NCBI GenBank assembly: GCA_027064135.1
Contig: JAMOQG010000142.1
Span: forward strand, 1-64,000
Reading direction: 5' to 3'
Length of the DNA stretch: 64,000 bases
DNA from: Peptostreptococcaceae bacterium
Lineage (GTDB): Bacteria > Bacillota > Clostridia > Peptostreptococcales > Acidaminobacteraceae
Shown: positions 35,958 to 46,161 of the stretch, piece by piece
Position numbering within the stretch: the first letter of the stretch is position 1
Layout of the letters: every line of letters starts with the position of its first letter
Notes under the pieces: generated by a model
What the model was told of the DNA's origin: nothing
The model's database searches: none
What the model saw: only the letters and a program-made list of their open reading frames with translations
Translations under genes and position numbers: made by a program

Positions 35958-37949
35958 ATGAAAAATAAAAAAAATAAAATATTAGAGTCAAAAAATAAAA
36001 TTTATTTATGGATTATAGGAGTATTAGATTTTTTAATCTTAGCATATGAGCCTATTTTGGGTATGCTAAGTTTTTTAATTTTAATTTATTTACTTTATTA
36101 TAATTGGAAAATAAATAGAAATAGAAATAAAAAATGGCAGAATTATATAGAAGAACTTTCAAGTGATATAGATTCTGCAGCGAAATATGCAATATTAAAT
36201 TTACCGTTTCCATTAACATTATTAGATTTAGATGGAGAAATAAAATGGTATAATTCAAAGTTTACTGAAATGATTGGAAAAAAAGAACTTATTGGTGAAA
36301 AGATGGATGTTTTATTTAACAATGTGGTTATTGATGATATAATTCGTGAAAATTGTGAGCAAATAATTAAAAAGAATGGAAAATCATATAGAATATATAA
36401 CAATATAGTTAGATTGAATTCAGATGATAAAGATAAAATTAATTATATTGTAATGCTTTATTGGATAGATATTACTGAACAAAAGAGATTAGAAATGATT
36501 ATAGAAGATAAAAAACCAATTATTGCCTCTTTGGAAATTGATAATTATGAAGAGTGTTTAAAAAATGCAACTGATGAGGAGCGGCCTATTTTAATAAGTC
36601 AGATTCAAAAAGAAATTAATTTATGGTCATCAAGAATTAATGGTTTTATACAAAAAACTGGAAATGATAAATATACTATTATATTCGAAAAAAAATATTT
36701 GAAAAATTTGGAAGCGAAAAAATTTGCAATTTTAGATAGTATTAGAGAAATTAATGAAATTTCTTCAATAAATCCGACATTAAGTATGGGAGTTTCAAGT
36801 GATGGTAAAGATTTTCTATCAATAGGGAAATTAGCAAATGATGCTTTGGAATTATCACTTGCTAGAGGTGGAGATCAAGTTTCAGTATATAAAAATGATG
36901 ATTACAAATTTTACGGTGGTAAAAGTAAAGCAGTTGAAAAAAAGAATAGAATTAAAGCAAGAGTTATTGCGCATGCATTAATACCAATAATTGATGAAAG
37001 CTCTAATGTAATTATTATGGGGCATACAAAACCTGATATGGATTGTTACGGAGCGGCAATTGGTATTCATAGTGGAGTACATGGAAGAGGTAAAGAAGCT
37101 TTTATCCTTTTAAATGATATAAGTGATGGTATAAGAGATATTCATAGTAAATTTATTGATAATAGTGATTATAAATTTATTTCAAATGATGAAGTAGACG
37201 AATTAATAGATGCAAATACATTATTAATCGTTGTTGATACTCATAGACCTTCTTTTACTGAAAATCCCGAATTATTAGATAAAATAAAAAGAGTGGTAAT
37301 GATAGATCATCATAGAAGAGGTAAAGAGGTTATTGAAAACACCTTATTAACATATCAAGAACCATATGCTTCATCAGCGTGTGAATTAGTTACTGAAGTT
37401 TTACAATATTTAAATGAAAAATTAAGTATTAATAAACTTGAAGCAGAGGCTCTTTTAGCTGGTATTTATGTTGATACAAAGAATTTTTCTTTTCAAACTG
37501 GAGTAAGAACATTTGAAGTTGCATCATTTTTAAGAAGATTGGATGCAGATACATCAGAAGTTAAGCAATTGTTTCAATATGATTTGGAAAATTATATTAA
37601 TAAATCATATATTGTAAATAATGCAGAAATTTATTATAATAATATTGCGATTTCTTTATTTGATAAAGACAATTTGGAGGAAAAACAAGTATTGGCAGCA
37701 CAAGGTGCAGATGAACTTTTAAATATAAGAGGAATTGATGTTTCATTTGTTATAGGTGTTAATAAAGAAGGGATAACTTTTATTTCTGCTAGATCACTAG
37801 GTGATATTAGCGTTCAATTGATTATGGAAAAATTTGGCGGTGGTGGTCATTTAACTGTTGCAGGAGCACAAATTAAAGATAAAACAATGCTTGAGATTAA
37901 GGAAGATTTATTGGTTATTTTAGAAGAAATGTTTGGCAAGGAGGAATAG
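35958..37949 (+). CDS. gdpP: Cyclic-di-AMP phosphodiesterase GdpP
   Basis: About 663 residues, the normal size. Two membrane helices come first (about 12-50), then a PAS domain (NLPFPLTLLDLDGEIKWYN). A GGDEF-like domain follows whose GGDEF motif is replaced (NDKYTIIFEKK). The DHH domain has HTKPDMDCYGAA, VVDTHRPS and MIDHHRRG. The DHHA1 end carries FGGGGHLTVAGAQ. It hydrolyses c-di-AMP and so affects potassium, osmotic and cell-wall homeostasis and beta-lactam tolerance. The start at ATG 35958 is preferred over GTG 35946. rplI follows by five bases. Confidence 0.94.
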   Translation: MKNKKNKILESKNKIYLWIIGVLDFLILAYEPILGMLSFLILIYLLYYNWKINRNRNKKWQNYIEELSSDIDSAAKYAILNLPFPLTLLDLDGEIKWYNSKFTEMIGKKELIGEKMDVLFNNVVIDDIIRENCEQIIKKNGKSYRIYNNIVRLNSDDKDKINYIVMLYWIDITEQKRLEMIIEDKKPIIASLEIDNYEECLKNATDEERPILISQIQKEINLWSSRINGFIQKTGNDKYTIIFEKKYLKNLEAKKFAILDSIREINEISSINPTLSMGVSSDGKDFLSIGKLANDALELSLARGGDQVSVYKNDDYKFYGGKSKAVEKKNRIKARVIAHALIPIIDESSNVIIMGHTKPDMDCYGAAIGIHSGVHGRGKEAFILLNDISDGIRDIHSKFIDNSDYKFISNDEVDELIDANTLLIVVDTHRPSFTENPELLDKIKRVVMIDHHRRGKEVIENTLLTYQEPYASSACELVTEVLQYLNEKLSINKLEAEALLAGIYVDTKNFSFQTGVRTFEVASFLRRLDADTSEVKQLFQYDLENYINKSYIVNNAEIYYNNIAISLFDKDNLEEKQVLAAQGADELLNIRGIDVSFVIGVNKEGITFISARSLGDISVQLIMEKFGGGGHLTVAGAQIKDKTMLEIKEDLLVILEEMFGKEE

Positions 37950-37954
37950 AATAG

Positions 37955-38404
37955 ATGAAAGTAATACTTAAAAAATTTGTAAAAGGTACTGGTAAAGCAG
38001 GAGAGGTTGTTGAAGTAAGTGAAGGATTTGCAAGAAATTTCTTATTTAGTAGAAATTTAGCTGAAAGAGCAACAGAAGGTAGTATTAGTGAACAAAAACA
38101 TATTGCTGAAACTAATAAAAAGAAAAATATTGAAAATGAAAAAGATGCTTTAGCAAAAAAAGAAAGAATTGAGAATGTTTCTGTAAATATCAAAACAACT
38201 GCAGGAGAAAACGGAAGATTATTTGGTTCTATTACCAAAAATGATATTGTTGATAGATTAAAAGCTGAACATAAAATTGCTATTAAGAAAAAAGATATTG
38301 TTATGGAAAATAATATTAAAAGTTTAGGTGAAACAAAAGTAAAAGTTAAATTATATAAAAAAATTAATGCTACTTTGAAAGTAAATGTAAGTAAAGAAAA
38401 ATAA
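37955..38404 (+). CDS. rplI: 50S ribosomal protein L9
   Basis: 149 residues. The N-terminal domain has VILKKFVKGTGKAGEVVEVSEGFARNFL, joined by the long helix (KKKNIENEKDALAKKE) to the C-terminal domain with NGRLFGSITKNDI. AAGGAGGAAT is the ribosome site. The gdpP-rplI-dnaB order is the same as in B. subtilis. Confidence 0.97.
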   Translation: MKVILKKFVKGTGKAGEVVEVSEGFARNFLFSRNLAERATEGSISEQKHIAETNKKKNIENEKDALAKKERIENVSVNIKTTAGENGRLFGSITKNDIVDRLKAEHKIAIKKKDIVMENNIKSLGETKVKVKLYKKINATLKVNVSKEK

Positions 38405-38410
38405 TTGTGA

Positions 38411-38433
38411 AAATGCCTTATGGCATTTTTTTT
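38411..38433 (+). terminator. Terminator after rplI
   Basis: AAATGCC (38411-38417) pairs with GGCATTT (38422-38428) around TTAT, followed by T to 38433. Confidence 0.85.
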
Positions 38434-38456
38434 GTCTAGAAATCAATCTTTATTAA

Positions 38457-38465
38457 TGGTATAAT
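38457..38465 (+). promoter_or_regulatory. Extended -10 promoter of dnaB
   Basis: TGGTATAAT is a perfect extended -10 (TGn plus TATAAT), 30 bp before the dnaB ATG. No good -35 is seen at 17 bp, which is common for extended -10 promoters. Confidence 0.6.
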
Positions 38466-38494
38466 TGCCATATAAGAATTGAAAGGTGATAAAT

Positions 38495-39835
38495 ATGGAA
38501 GATATTGGCAGAAGCTTACCACATAGCATTGATGTTGAAGAATCGTTATTGGGAGCTATGATATTAGATATAGAAGCTGTAACTACGGCATCAGAAATTT
38601 TAAAGAAAGATGATTTTTATAAAGAAAGTCATAAAATTCTTTTTCAAACGATAATGGATATGTATAAAAATAATGAAACTATAGATACATTACTTTTGAA
38701 AACGAAATTAGAAACTTTAGGTATGTTAAATGAAATTGGTGGACTATCATATATTTCAAAATTAACTGATGCTGGAGCATTAACAACAAATGCTTTTCAC
38801 TATTCAAAAGTTATTGAGGAAAAAGCTATTTTAAGACGATTAATTAGAGCGTCTAGTGAAATAGTTACAAAAGGATATAATTCAGAAAGTGCAGATAAAT
38901 TACTTGAAGCTGCAGAAAAAAGTATTTTTGATATTTCACAAAAGAAAAACAGAAAAGGTTTTTCACCTATTAATGAAATACTCGAAATTACTTATGATCA
39001 AATAGAAGCGCTTGCTGAAGCTGAAGGATCGATAACAGGTTTATCAACAGGATTTTCTCAAATTGATGAAAAAACATCAGGTCTTCAAAAATCTGATTTG
39101 CTTTTAATTGCAGCTCGACCTTCTATGGGTAAAACTTCATTAGCGATAAATATATGTCAAAATACAGCTTTAAAAGGTGCAACTGTTGCAATTTTTAGTC
39201 TTGAGATGGCTAAAGAACAGCTTGTACAAAGAATGTTATCAACTGAGGCATTAATAAAAGTTGGAGATATTAGAGATGGAAATTTAAATGAAGATGATTG
39301 GATATCTCTTTCTAAAGCATCTGCTAATTTAGCTAAAGCAAAAATTTTTATAGATGATACACCAGGAATTAATTTAATGGAAATGCGTGCAAAATCAAGA
39401 AGATTAAAAATGAAACATGGTATTGATTTAATAATGATTGATTATTTGCAATTAATGAGCAGTACTGAAGGAAATGAAAGTAGACAACAGGAAATTTCTG
39501 CTATATCTAGAGGATTAAAAGCACTAGCTAGAGAGATGGAATGTCCAGTAATGGCATTGTCACAATTATCAAGAGCACCTGAGCAAAGAGCTGATCATAG
39601 ACCTATTCTTTCAGATTTAAGAGATTCCGGTGCAATAGAACAGGATGCTGATATTGTAATGTTTTTATATCGTGATGACTATTATAATCAAGAATCAGAG
39701 GATAAAGGCATTGGAGAACTTATTATTGCAAAACAAAGAAATGGAGAAACAGGAACAATTAAATTAGCATGGCTTGGACAATATACAAAATTTGCAGATA
39801 TTAGCCGAGAAGATGAGTCACGAAATTATGGTTAA
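38495..39835 (+). CDS. dnaB: Replicative DNA helicase DnaB (DnaC in Bacillus naming)
   Basis: 446 residues. The N-terminal helical domain (LPHSIDVEESLLGAMILD) is followed by the RecA-like motor. Its Walker A is ARPSMGKTSLAINI, with FSLEM, DYLQLM (motif H2/3) and SQLSRAPEQRADHRP. It unwinds DNA at the fork. Its loader genes dnaI and dnaD lie 2 kb downstream on the opposite strand. The ATG at 38495 is chosen on GAAAGGTGAT; a GTG at 38486 is within that site. The end overlaps the GNAT gene. Confidence 0.97.
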   Translation: MEDIGRSLPHSIDVEESLLGAMILDIEAVTTASEILKKDDFYKESHKILFQTIMDMYKNNETIDTLLLKTKLETLGMLNEIGGLSYISKLTDAGALTTNAFHYSKVIEEKAILRRLIRASSEIVTKGYNSESADKLLEAAEKSIFDISQKKNRKGFSPINEILEITYDQIEALAEAEGSITGLSTGFSQIDEKTSGLQKSDLLLIAARPSMGKTSLAINICQNTALKGATVAIFSLEMAKEQLVQRMLSTEALIKVGDIRDGNLNEDDWISLSKASANLAKAKIFIDDTPGINLMEMRAKSRRLKMKHGIDLIMIDYLQLMSSTEGNESRQQEISAISRGLKALAREMECPVMALSQLSRAPEQRADHRPILSDLRDSGAIEQDADIVMFLYRDDYYNQESEDKGIGELIIAKQRNGETGTIKLAWLGQYTKFADISREDESRNYG

Positions 39836-40406
39836 AGTAAGAAAAATGAAATTTGAAGATGTATTAAAAATGAGAGATTTTGCTAAACATGGTGATATTA
39901 GATTGCTACATTATAATTTTGAATATGAAACGATAAAAGATTGTAAATTGTGGTATAAAGCTAAAACAAAACTATTTAGAAGATATGCTTTTTCAATATA
40001 TGATAATAATGTTTTTGTTGGTTATATAACTTTAAAGAATATTAATTGGTTTACAAAAAAAGCAGAAATGGGAATAGTGATGAATCCAGCACATATTTCA
40101 AAAGGTATTGGAACGCAGGCAATAAAATTGTATTTAGAAATTGTTTTTAATAAATATAAAATGAAATCAATTTATTTAAAAGTTGCTGATTTTAATATTA
40201 GAGCAAGAAAGTGTTATTTGAAAGCTGGGTTTAAAGGTGTTAATGAAGAGTATGAAGAATATGAAGAACAGGAATATTTGATTAATGATTCAAAATACTT
40301 AAATTTTGATGATATGATTTACAAGAATGGTATTATTTATACTAAATATCATAAAATGAGAATAAACACGAACTATCAGCTGGAAAAAGAAAAAAACGTA
40401 CGTTAA
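39828..40406 (+). CDS. GNAT family acetyltransferase (RimJ/RimL-like)
   Basis: About 192 residues. The acetyl-CoA fold is visible: an N-terminal VKVRKMKFEDVLKMRDF strand-helix, the beta-4 strand with AEMGIVMNPAHISKGIGTQAI (the Q/R-x-x-G-x-G/A loop in GIGTQA), and ARKCYLKAGFK near the end. The substrate cannot be told from sequence. Start is uncertain: ATG 39828 overlaps the dnaB stop in the coupled form ATGGTTAA, while ATG 39813 lies further inside dnaB. The C-terminus carries an acidic EEYEEYEEQEY stretch. Confidence 0.78.
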   Translation: MVKVRKMKFEDVLKMRDFAKHGDIRLLHYNFEYETIKDCKLWYKAKTKLFRRYAFSIYDNNVFVGYITLKNINWFTKKAEMGIVMNPAHISKGIGTQAIKLYLEIVFNKYKMKSIYLKVADFNIRARKCYLKAGFKGVNEEYEEYEEQEYLINDSKYLNFDDMIYKNGIIYTKYHKMRINTNYQLEKEKNVR

Positions 40407-40409
40407 TTA

Positions 40410-40438
40410 TTGACTTGTTTAGAACTATCTGATAGGAT
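40410..40438 (+). promoter_or_regulatory. Promoter of purA
   Basis: TTGACT (40410-40415), 17 bp, TAGGAT (40433-40438). It begins just after the acetyltransferase stop. Confidence 0.55.
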
Positions 40439-40458
40439 AAACATGTTGTAAAAATTGA

Positions 40459-41754
<1,296 letters not shown>

Positions 41755-41760
41755 ATAAAA

Positions 41761-41800
41761 AAAGTTATAAATCGTATTGATTTATAACTTTTTATTTTTT
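41761..41800. terminator. Bidirectional terminator between purA and dnaI
   Basis: A perfect 13-bp stem (41761-41773 with 41779-41791) with loop GTATT. It is flanked by an A-run on the left and T-rich DNA on the right, so it can serve both converging transcripts. Confidence 0.88.
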
Positions 41801-41808
41801 TGTTTGAT

Positions 41809-42792
41809 TTATGATTCCCACCTTAAATCAGGGCCATAAAATGATAACATTTCATAATTTCCAAATAATCTTGAAGAAATTCTATCTGAATATTTCTCTT
41901 TGATTTGAATTGGTGATAGATTTGTTGATATTATAGTTTTTTTATTCTGATTAAGTCTTGTATTTATAATATTGAAAATTTCTACATTAGTAAAAGTATT
42001 TATGAATTCAGTTCCTAAATCATCAATTATTAATAAATCTGAACTGAAAAGCATTTGATAATTTTCATCTTTATTTGAAAAATTATTTTTATTAAATCTT
42101 GCATTTTCAATAATTTCTATTAATTTAAATGCAGTTTGATAAATTACAAGATGACCTTTATTTATTAAAGAATTAGCAATACAATTACATAAATATGTTT
42201 TCCCTTGTCCAGTTGGTCCGTAGAAGAGTAAATTTTTCACTTTACTTGAGTTAAATGATGTAGCAAATGATTCGGTTTTTGATAAAATTTCTCGAATGTT
42301 TTCTTTTTGACTTTTCTTACGCCCTTCTATTGCTTTATCTGAAAAAATATTTAAATTAAAATTTTTAAAATTTTCATTATCTAATTTATGTTGAAGATTA
42401 GACATTTCATAATAGTTGCTGATAATTTTTTGCTTAAGACATTTACATCTTTTACCATTTTTTAAAAATCCAGTATCTTTACATAGATTACAATCATATT
42501 TTATAGTTAAATAATCAAGTGGAATATTATTTTCTGTTAAAATAAATGCTTTTTCTTTTTTTAATTCACCAATAAATGTTTTAAGTTTACTAATTTCATC
42601 TTCTATATTGATTGGATTTCTTAATATTAATTTATTAGTTTTTAAGGAGTGCATTTTAATTTCTTTGTCTATGATTTCAAGCCTTGGGATTTTTCTATAA
42701 AGAGCTTTCTTTTTATCTTTAAGAATGCTTTTTTTAAAATCTAATTTTTCCTGATAGTTAACAAGTATTTTATTAATATTTTCTTTTTTCAT
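41809..42792 (-). CDS. dnaI: Helicase loader ATPase DnaI (DnaC-like)
   Basis: 327 residues. An N-terminal helical part is followed by a zinc site (CNLCKDTGFLKNGKRCKC). The AAA+ domain has Walker A YGPTGQGKTYLCNCIA and Walker B LLIIDDLGTEF. It loads the DnaB helicase. It is encoded with the dnaD-domain gene (7 bases apart), which matches the DnaD-DnaI primosome. Both genes face against the replication direction of this arm, unlike nearly all neighbours. Confidence 0.9.
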   Translation of the reverse strand: MKKENINKILVNYQEKLDFKKSILKDKKKALYRKIPRLEIIDKEIKMHSLKTNKLILRNPINIEDEISKLKTFIGELKKEKAFILTENNIPLDYLTIKYDCNLCKDTGFLKNGKRCKCLKQKIISNYYEMSNLQHKLDNENFKNFNLNIFSDKAIEGRKKSQKENIREILSKTESFATSFNSSKVKNLLFYGPTGQGKTYLCNCIANSLINKGHLVIYQTAFKLIEIIENARFNKNNFSNKDENYQMLFSSDLLIIDDLGTEFINTFTNVEIFNIINTRLNQNKKTIISTNLSPIQIKEKYSDRISSRLFGNYEMLSFYGPDLRWES

Positions 42793-42799
42793 TAGACCA

Positions 42800-43816
42800 C
42801 TATTCCTTAATTCCTAATTTTTTTTCAAGTTCATCATTTGTGTACTCTTTTTTACTTGTTTGAAAAGCATGAAATGCATTTTTATTTTTTTTATTTATTT
42901 TTTTAGTTTGTTTTTGATCATTAAATAATTTACTTATAGTTGTAATGTTTTTCTCGTATGCTGTGTTAATTATACTATCTGCATAATTCATATTGAAATT
43001 TGATGTTTTTTTAGTTGCTTCTGTTATAATTTTTATAATGAAATCCTTATCAAGTTTATAAGTATCAACCCATTTATCTATTAATTCTATATCACCGGAA
43101 GTAGCAAAAGGTTTGTTATAGCCCACTGTTTTGTAAATTTTCGAGTAAAATTTATGTCTGTCTGTATTTTTATTGAAATGATTTTCTAAATCTTTATAAG
43201 TAACTATTCCTTCATCATACCAATTTCTAATAATTGCAGAAATGTAGTTTATGTTTTTATTTTTTTTCTTTTCAACAGAATAATAGAATGCCTGTATAAT
43301 AACTTTGTGATCCATATTATAGCGTTCAATTAAATTTAGTATTTTTATTTTCTCTGGTGGTTGAAGTTCTCTTCTAACAATTTCATTTAACTCTCTAAAC
43401 ATTTTTCTAATTTCATTGTTATCTTGCATTTCTAATAAAACATCTGTATTACGTGTATATTTAACTTCGTCTGAAACAGGTTTAGTTTTAGTTGAAAAAT
43501 TATTATCTATATAAAGTTGTCTTAAAGAGAAAAATTCAACGTCAAAATCAAATTTGTCATCATTCTTTGGATGTATTTTAATAATCCCCTTTTTTTTCCA
43601 GAAATCCCAAGCGTTTATAACATCCTCTAGTGGGATATTTAAATGTTTTGAAATTGTTCTATTTGTTACATCAATGCCATCAGTAGCATATTTATAACCA
43701 ATTAAATATACTTTTACAAAAGTTCCATTTGCCGTAGGCATAAAATCATTTATAAAAATATTTTCTATAGCTATTTCTCCTAAATCTAAATTCACTATTT
43801 GTTTAAAAAATCCCAT
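42800..43816 (-). CDS. dnaD: DnaD-domain primosomal protein
   Basis: About 338 residues. The N-terminal winged-helix part (IENIFINDFMPTANGTFVKVYLIGYKYATDG) and a C-terminal DnaD-like domain (INYISAIIRNWYDEGIVTYKDLE) are the DnaB/DnaD-family plan of Gram-positive primosomes. The ATG at 43816 is chosen because GGAGGTT lies immediately before it; a further ATG at 43828 overlaps that site. It remodels DNA at the origin with DnaA and recruits DnaI and DnaB. Confidence 0.88.
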   Translation of the reverse strand: MGFFKQIVNLDLGEIAIENIFINDFMPTANGTFVKVYLIGYKYATDGIDVTNRTISKHLNIPLEDVINAWDFWKKKGIIKIHPKNDDKFDFDVEFFSLRQLYIDNNFSTKTKPVSDEVKYTRNTDVLLEMQDNNEIRKMFRELNEIVRRELQPPEKIKILNLIERYNMDHKVIIQAFYYSVEKKKNKNINYISAIIRNWYDEGIVTYKDLENHFNKNTDRHKFYSKIYKTVGYNKPFATSGDIELIDKWVDTYKLDKDFIIKIITEATKKTSNFNMNYADSIINTAYEKNITTISKLFNDQKQTKKINKKNKNAFHAFQTSKKEYTNDELEKKLGIKE

Positions 43817-44029
43817 GATAACCTCCATTTGAAAATATATTCTAATTATATCATTAATGAAGTTGGATTTCTACCAAACGAATATTATATTTGAGGTTTA
43901 AATATTAAATGTAAGAAAACTAAATTGTTAGAAAAAGCTTTTTTTTAAGAAATCCCTTTAAATACTAGCTTAAGTTGTGATATAATAACTTTGGTATTTA
44001 GAAAATATGAAAATCAAAAGGGAGCTTTT

Positions 44030-45418
44030 ATGAAAGAAAGAATAACAGATTATATTGCTTGGTTTATAGCGAAGTTAATTAAGCCTGTTTACCAAAACAG
44101 AGAAGCAATTATGTCAAAAAAAATTATTATAATTTTTGCGTCAATCTTTACAATTATTGTATTGGGTGTTAGTTTTGCAAATAGTGGGAAAACACAAAAT
44201 TCTTTAGCAGAAAATGATATAGAATTAAAAACTGTTGAAGTTCAGCAAATTGAAACCGTTGAACCTATAGCAAAAGATACTTATAAAAATTCTCTTAAAA
44301 CTAAAAGCGATTATAAATATATGGATATAGATGAAATTGATTCAGCAATGATTTCAGCATATGCAATTAAAATTAATAATGAAGATAAAGTTTATCTAAA
44401 AACTGAACAAGATGCACAGAACGTTTTATATGATTTAAAGAAAATATATATATCTGATGATGAAAATACAGAAATCGTTAAAATTTATTTTGATGAAAAT
44501 ATTGAAATAGAAAAAGTATATTTAAATGTGATTGATTTAGAAAATATAAGAACAGTTGAAGATGCTTTAAATTTAATTGTTAAAGGAACTGATGAAGAGA
44601 GAAAACATAAAATTAAAAGAGGTGAAAATTTTTGGGTACTTGCAGATGATTATAAAATATCTGTAAATGATTTAATTAAAGCTAATCCAGAAGTTGTGCC
44701 AGAAAGACTTCAAATTGGTCAAGAAGTAAGTTTAATTGTACCTGAACCATTAATAAATGTATGTACAGTTGAGAATGTAACATATAATGAAAAAATCAAA
44801 TATGATGTTGTATATGAAGATAATGCAAATTTGTATAAAGATGAATATAGAGTAAAATTAAGAGGTGCTTACGGAACAAAAGAAATTGAAGCAGAATTAG
44901 TAAAAAAAGATGGACGTGAACTAGGTAAAGTTGTATTAAATGAAGAAATAATTTCCGAACCAATAACAAAAGTAGTGTATAAAGGAACAAAAAATCCGCC
45001 GCCTTCAATTGGTACAGGAGTTTTTAGTAAACCTTTAAGTCGAGGTACAATTACTTCAGGCTATGGAATGAGATTTCATCCTGTCTATAGAACATATAGA
45101 ATGCACACTGGCGTTGATATTGCAGCTCCAAAAGGGACACCTGTATTAGCTTCGGATGGTGGAAAAGTTATTTTTGCTGGATGGAAAACAGGTTATGGTA
45201 ACTGTGTTGTAATAGATCATGGAGCTAATTTAACTTCAATGTATGGACATTTAAGTTCTATTAGTGTAAAAGTAGGACAGAAAGTATATAAAGGGAAAAC
45301 TATTGGTGGAGTCGGTTCAACTGGAACATCAACTGGTAACCATTTACATTTTGAAATCAGAAAATTAGGTAATGATATAAATCCGAATAAGTATATTAAT
45401 TTATATAAGTATTATTAA
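44030..45418 (+). CDS. LysM-G5-M23 cell-wall endopeptidase
   Basis: About 462 residues. One membrane segment (about residues 33-52) anchors it, so the rest is outside. A LysM repeat follows (HKIKRGENFWVLADDYKIS), then a G5 domain. The M23 peptidase has GYGMRFHPVYRTYRMHTGVDIAAP and HLHFEIRK, so the zinc ligands H, D and H are all present. It should cut peptide cross-links of peptidoglycan. It lies directly before walRK, the regulator system that controls such enzymes. TATAAT at 43981-43986 is a possible -10. GGGAGC sets the ATG at 44030. Confidence 0.92.
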   Translation: MKERITDYIAWFIAKLIKPVYQNREAIMSKKIIIIFASIFTIIVLGVSFANSGKTQNSLAENDIELKTVEVQQIETVEPIAKDTYKNSLKTKSDYKYMDIDEIDSAMISAYAIKINNEDKVYLKTEQDAQNVLYDLKKIYISDDENTEIVKIYFDENIEIEKVYLNVIDLENIRTVEDALNLIVKGTDEERKHKIKRGENFWVLADDYKISVNDLIKANPEVVPERLQIGQEVSLIVPEPLINVCTVENVTYNEKIKYDVVYEDNANLYKDEYRVKLRGAYGTKEIEAELVKKDGRELGKVVLNEEIISEPITKVVYKGTKNPPPSIGTGVFSKPLSRGTITSGYGMRFHPVYRTYRMHTGVDIAAPKGTPVLASDGGKVIFAGWKTGYGNCVVIDHGANLTSMYGHLSSISVKVGQKVYKGKTIGGVGSTGTSTGNHLHFEIRKLGNDINPNKYINLYKYY

Positions 45419-45424
45419 AATAAT

Positions 45425-45449
45425 GTGAGTCTTAAGACTCACTTTTTTT
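45425..45449 (+). terminator. Terminator between the M23 gene and walR
   Basis: GTGAGTC (45425-45431) and GACTCAC (45436-45442) form a perfect stem with loop TTAA, followed by seven T. It stands 14 bases before walR; since no clear promoter fits in that space, walR may depend on read-through or on a promoter inside the M23 gene. Confidence 0.85.
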
Positions 45450-45462
45450 CAAGGAGGTAATT

Positions 45463-46161
45463 ATGAATAAAAAGATTTTAGTTGTTGATGATGAAGAAGC
45501 AATATTAGAGATAATTAAATTTAATTTAGTTAAAGAGGGATATTCTGTTGCTGTTGCTAGAGATGGAGATGAAGCTTTAACAAAAGCATATACTGTCGAA
45601 CCAGATTTAGTACTTCTTGATATTATGCTTCCTAAAATGAATGGTTTTAAAGTTTGTGAAAAAATTAGAGAAAGCTATAATATGCCAATAATTATGTTGA
45701 CAGCTAAAGAAGAGGAAGCTGATAAAGTTTTAGGTCTTGAATTAGGGGCTGACGATTATATGACAAAACCTTTTGGTGTAAGAGAATTGCTTGCTAGAGT
45801 AAAAGCTAATTTAAGAAGGCTTGATTTAAATGTTGAAAATGATACTGAAGAAGATGTAATTATAAAATCTGGTGATCTATATATTAATTTTGATAAATAT
45901 GAAGTTAAGAAAAATTCAGAATTGATTGAACTTACTTTAAGAGAATTTGAGCTTTTAAAATATTTAGCAGCTAAGCCAAATCAAATTTTTTCAAGAGAAA
46001 AATTATTGAAAGAAGTTTGGGGATATGAATATTATGGTGATATTAGAACTGTTGATGTTACTGTAAGAAGATTAAGGGAGAAAATAGAAGACGAATCATC
46101 TTCTCCTAATTATGTCATAACAAAACGTGGAGTAGGATATTACTTTAAGAAAGGAAAGTAA
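45463..46161 (+). CDS. walR: Response regulator WalR (YycF)
   Basis: 232 residues. The receiver has the acid pocket DDEE at 9-12, the phosphoacceptor Asp53 (LLDIML) and the Lys in MTKP. The OmpR winged helix reads LTLREFELLKYLA and VDVTVRRLREKIED, and the protein ends VGYYFKKG. WalR controls autolysin and wall genes and is usually essential. walK starts at the base after its stop. A perfect WalR box is seen at 47928-47944. Confidence 0.95.
   Translation: MNKKILVVDDEEAILEIIKFNLVKEGYSVAVARDGDEALTKAYTVEPDLVLLDIMLPKMNGFKVCEKIRESYNMPIIMLTAKEEEADKVLGLELGADDYMTKPFGVRELLARVKANLRRLDLNVENDTEEDVIIKSGDLYINFDKYEVKKNSELIELTLREFELLKYLAAKPNQIFSREKLLKEVWGYEYYGDIRTVDVTVRRLREKIEDESSSPNYVITKRGVGYYFKKGK

Noticed and set aside
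43911-43931. Possible WalR box before the M23 endopeptidase (TGTAAG ... TGTTAG)
   Set aside because: The spacing between half-sites is ten bases instead of five and the sixth base is G in both, so it does not fit TGTWAH-N5-TGTWAH.
44796-45008. Leu-rich minus-strand ORF of 70 codons in the M23 gene
   Set aside because: Antisense shadow of the G5 domain coding sequence, with no ribosome site.
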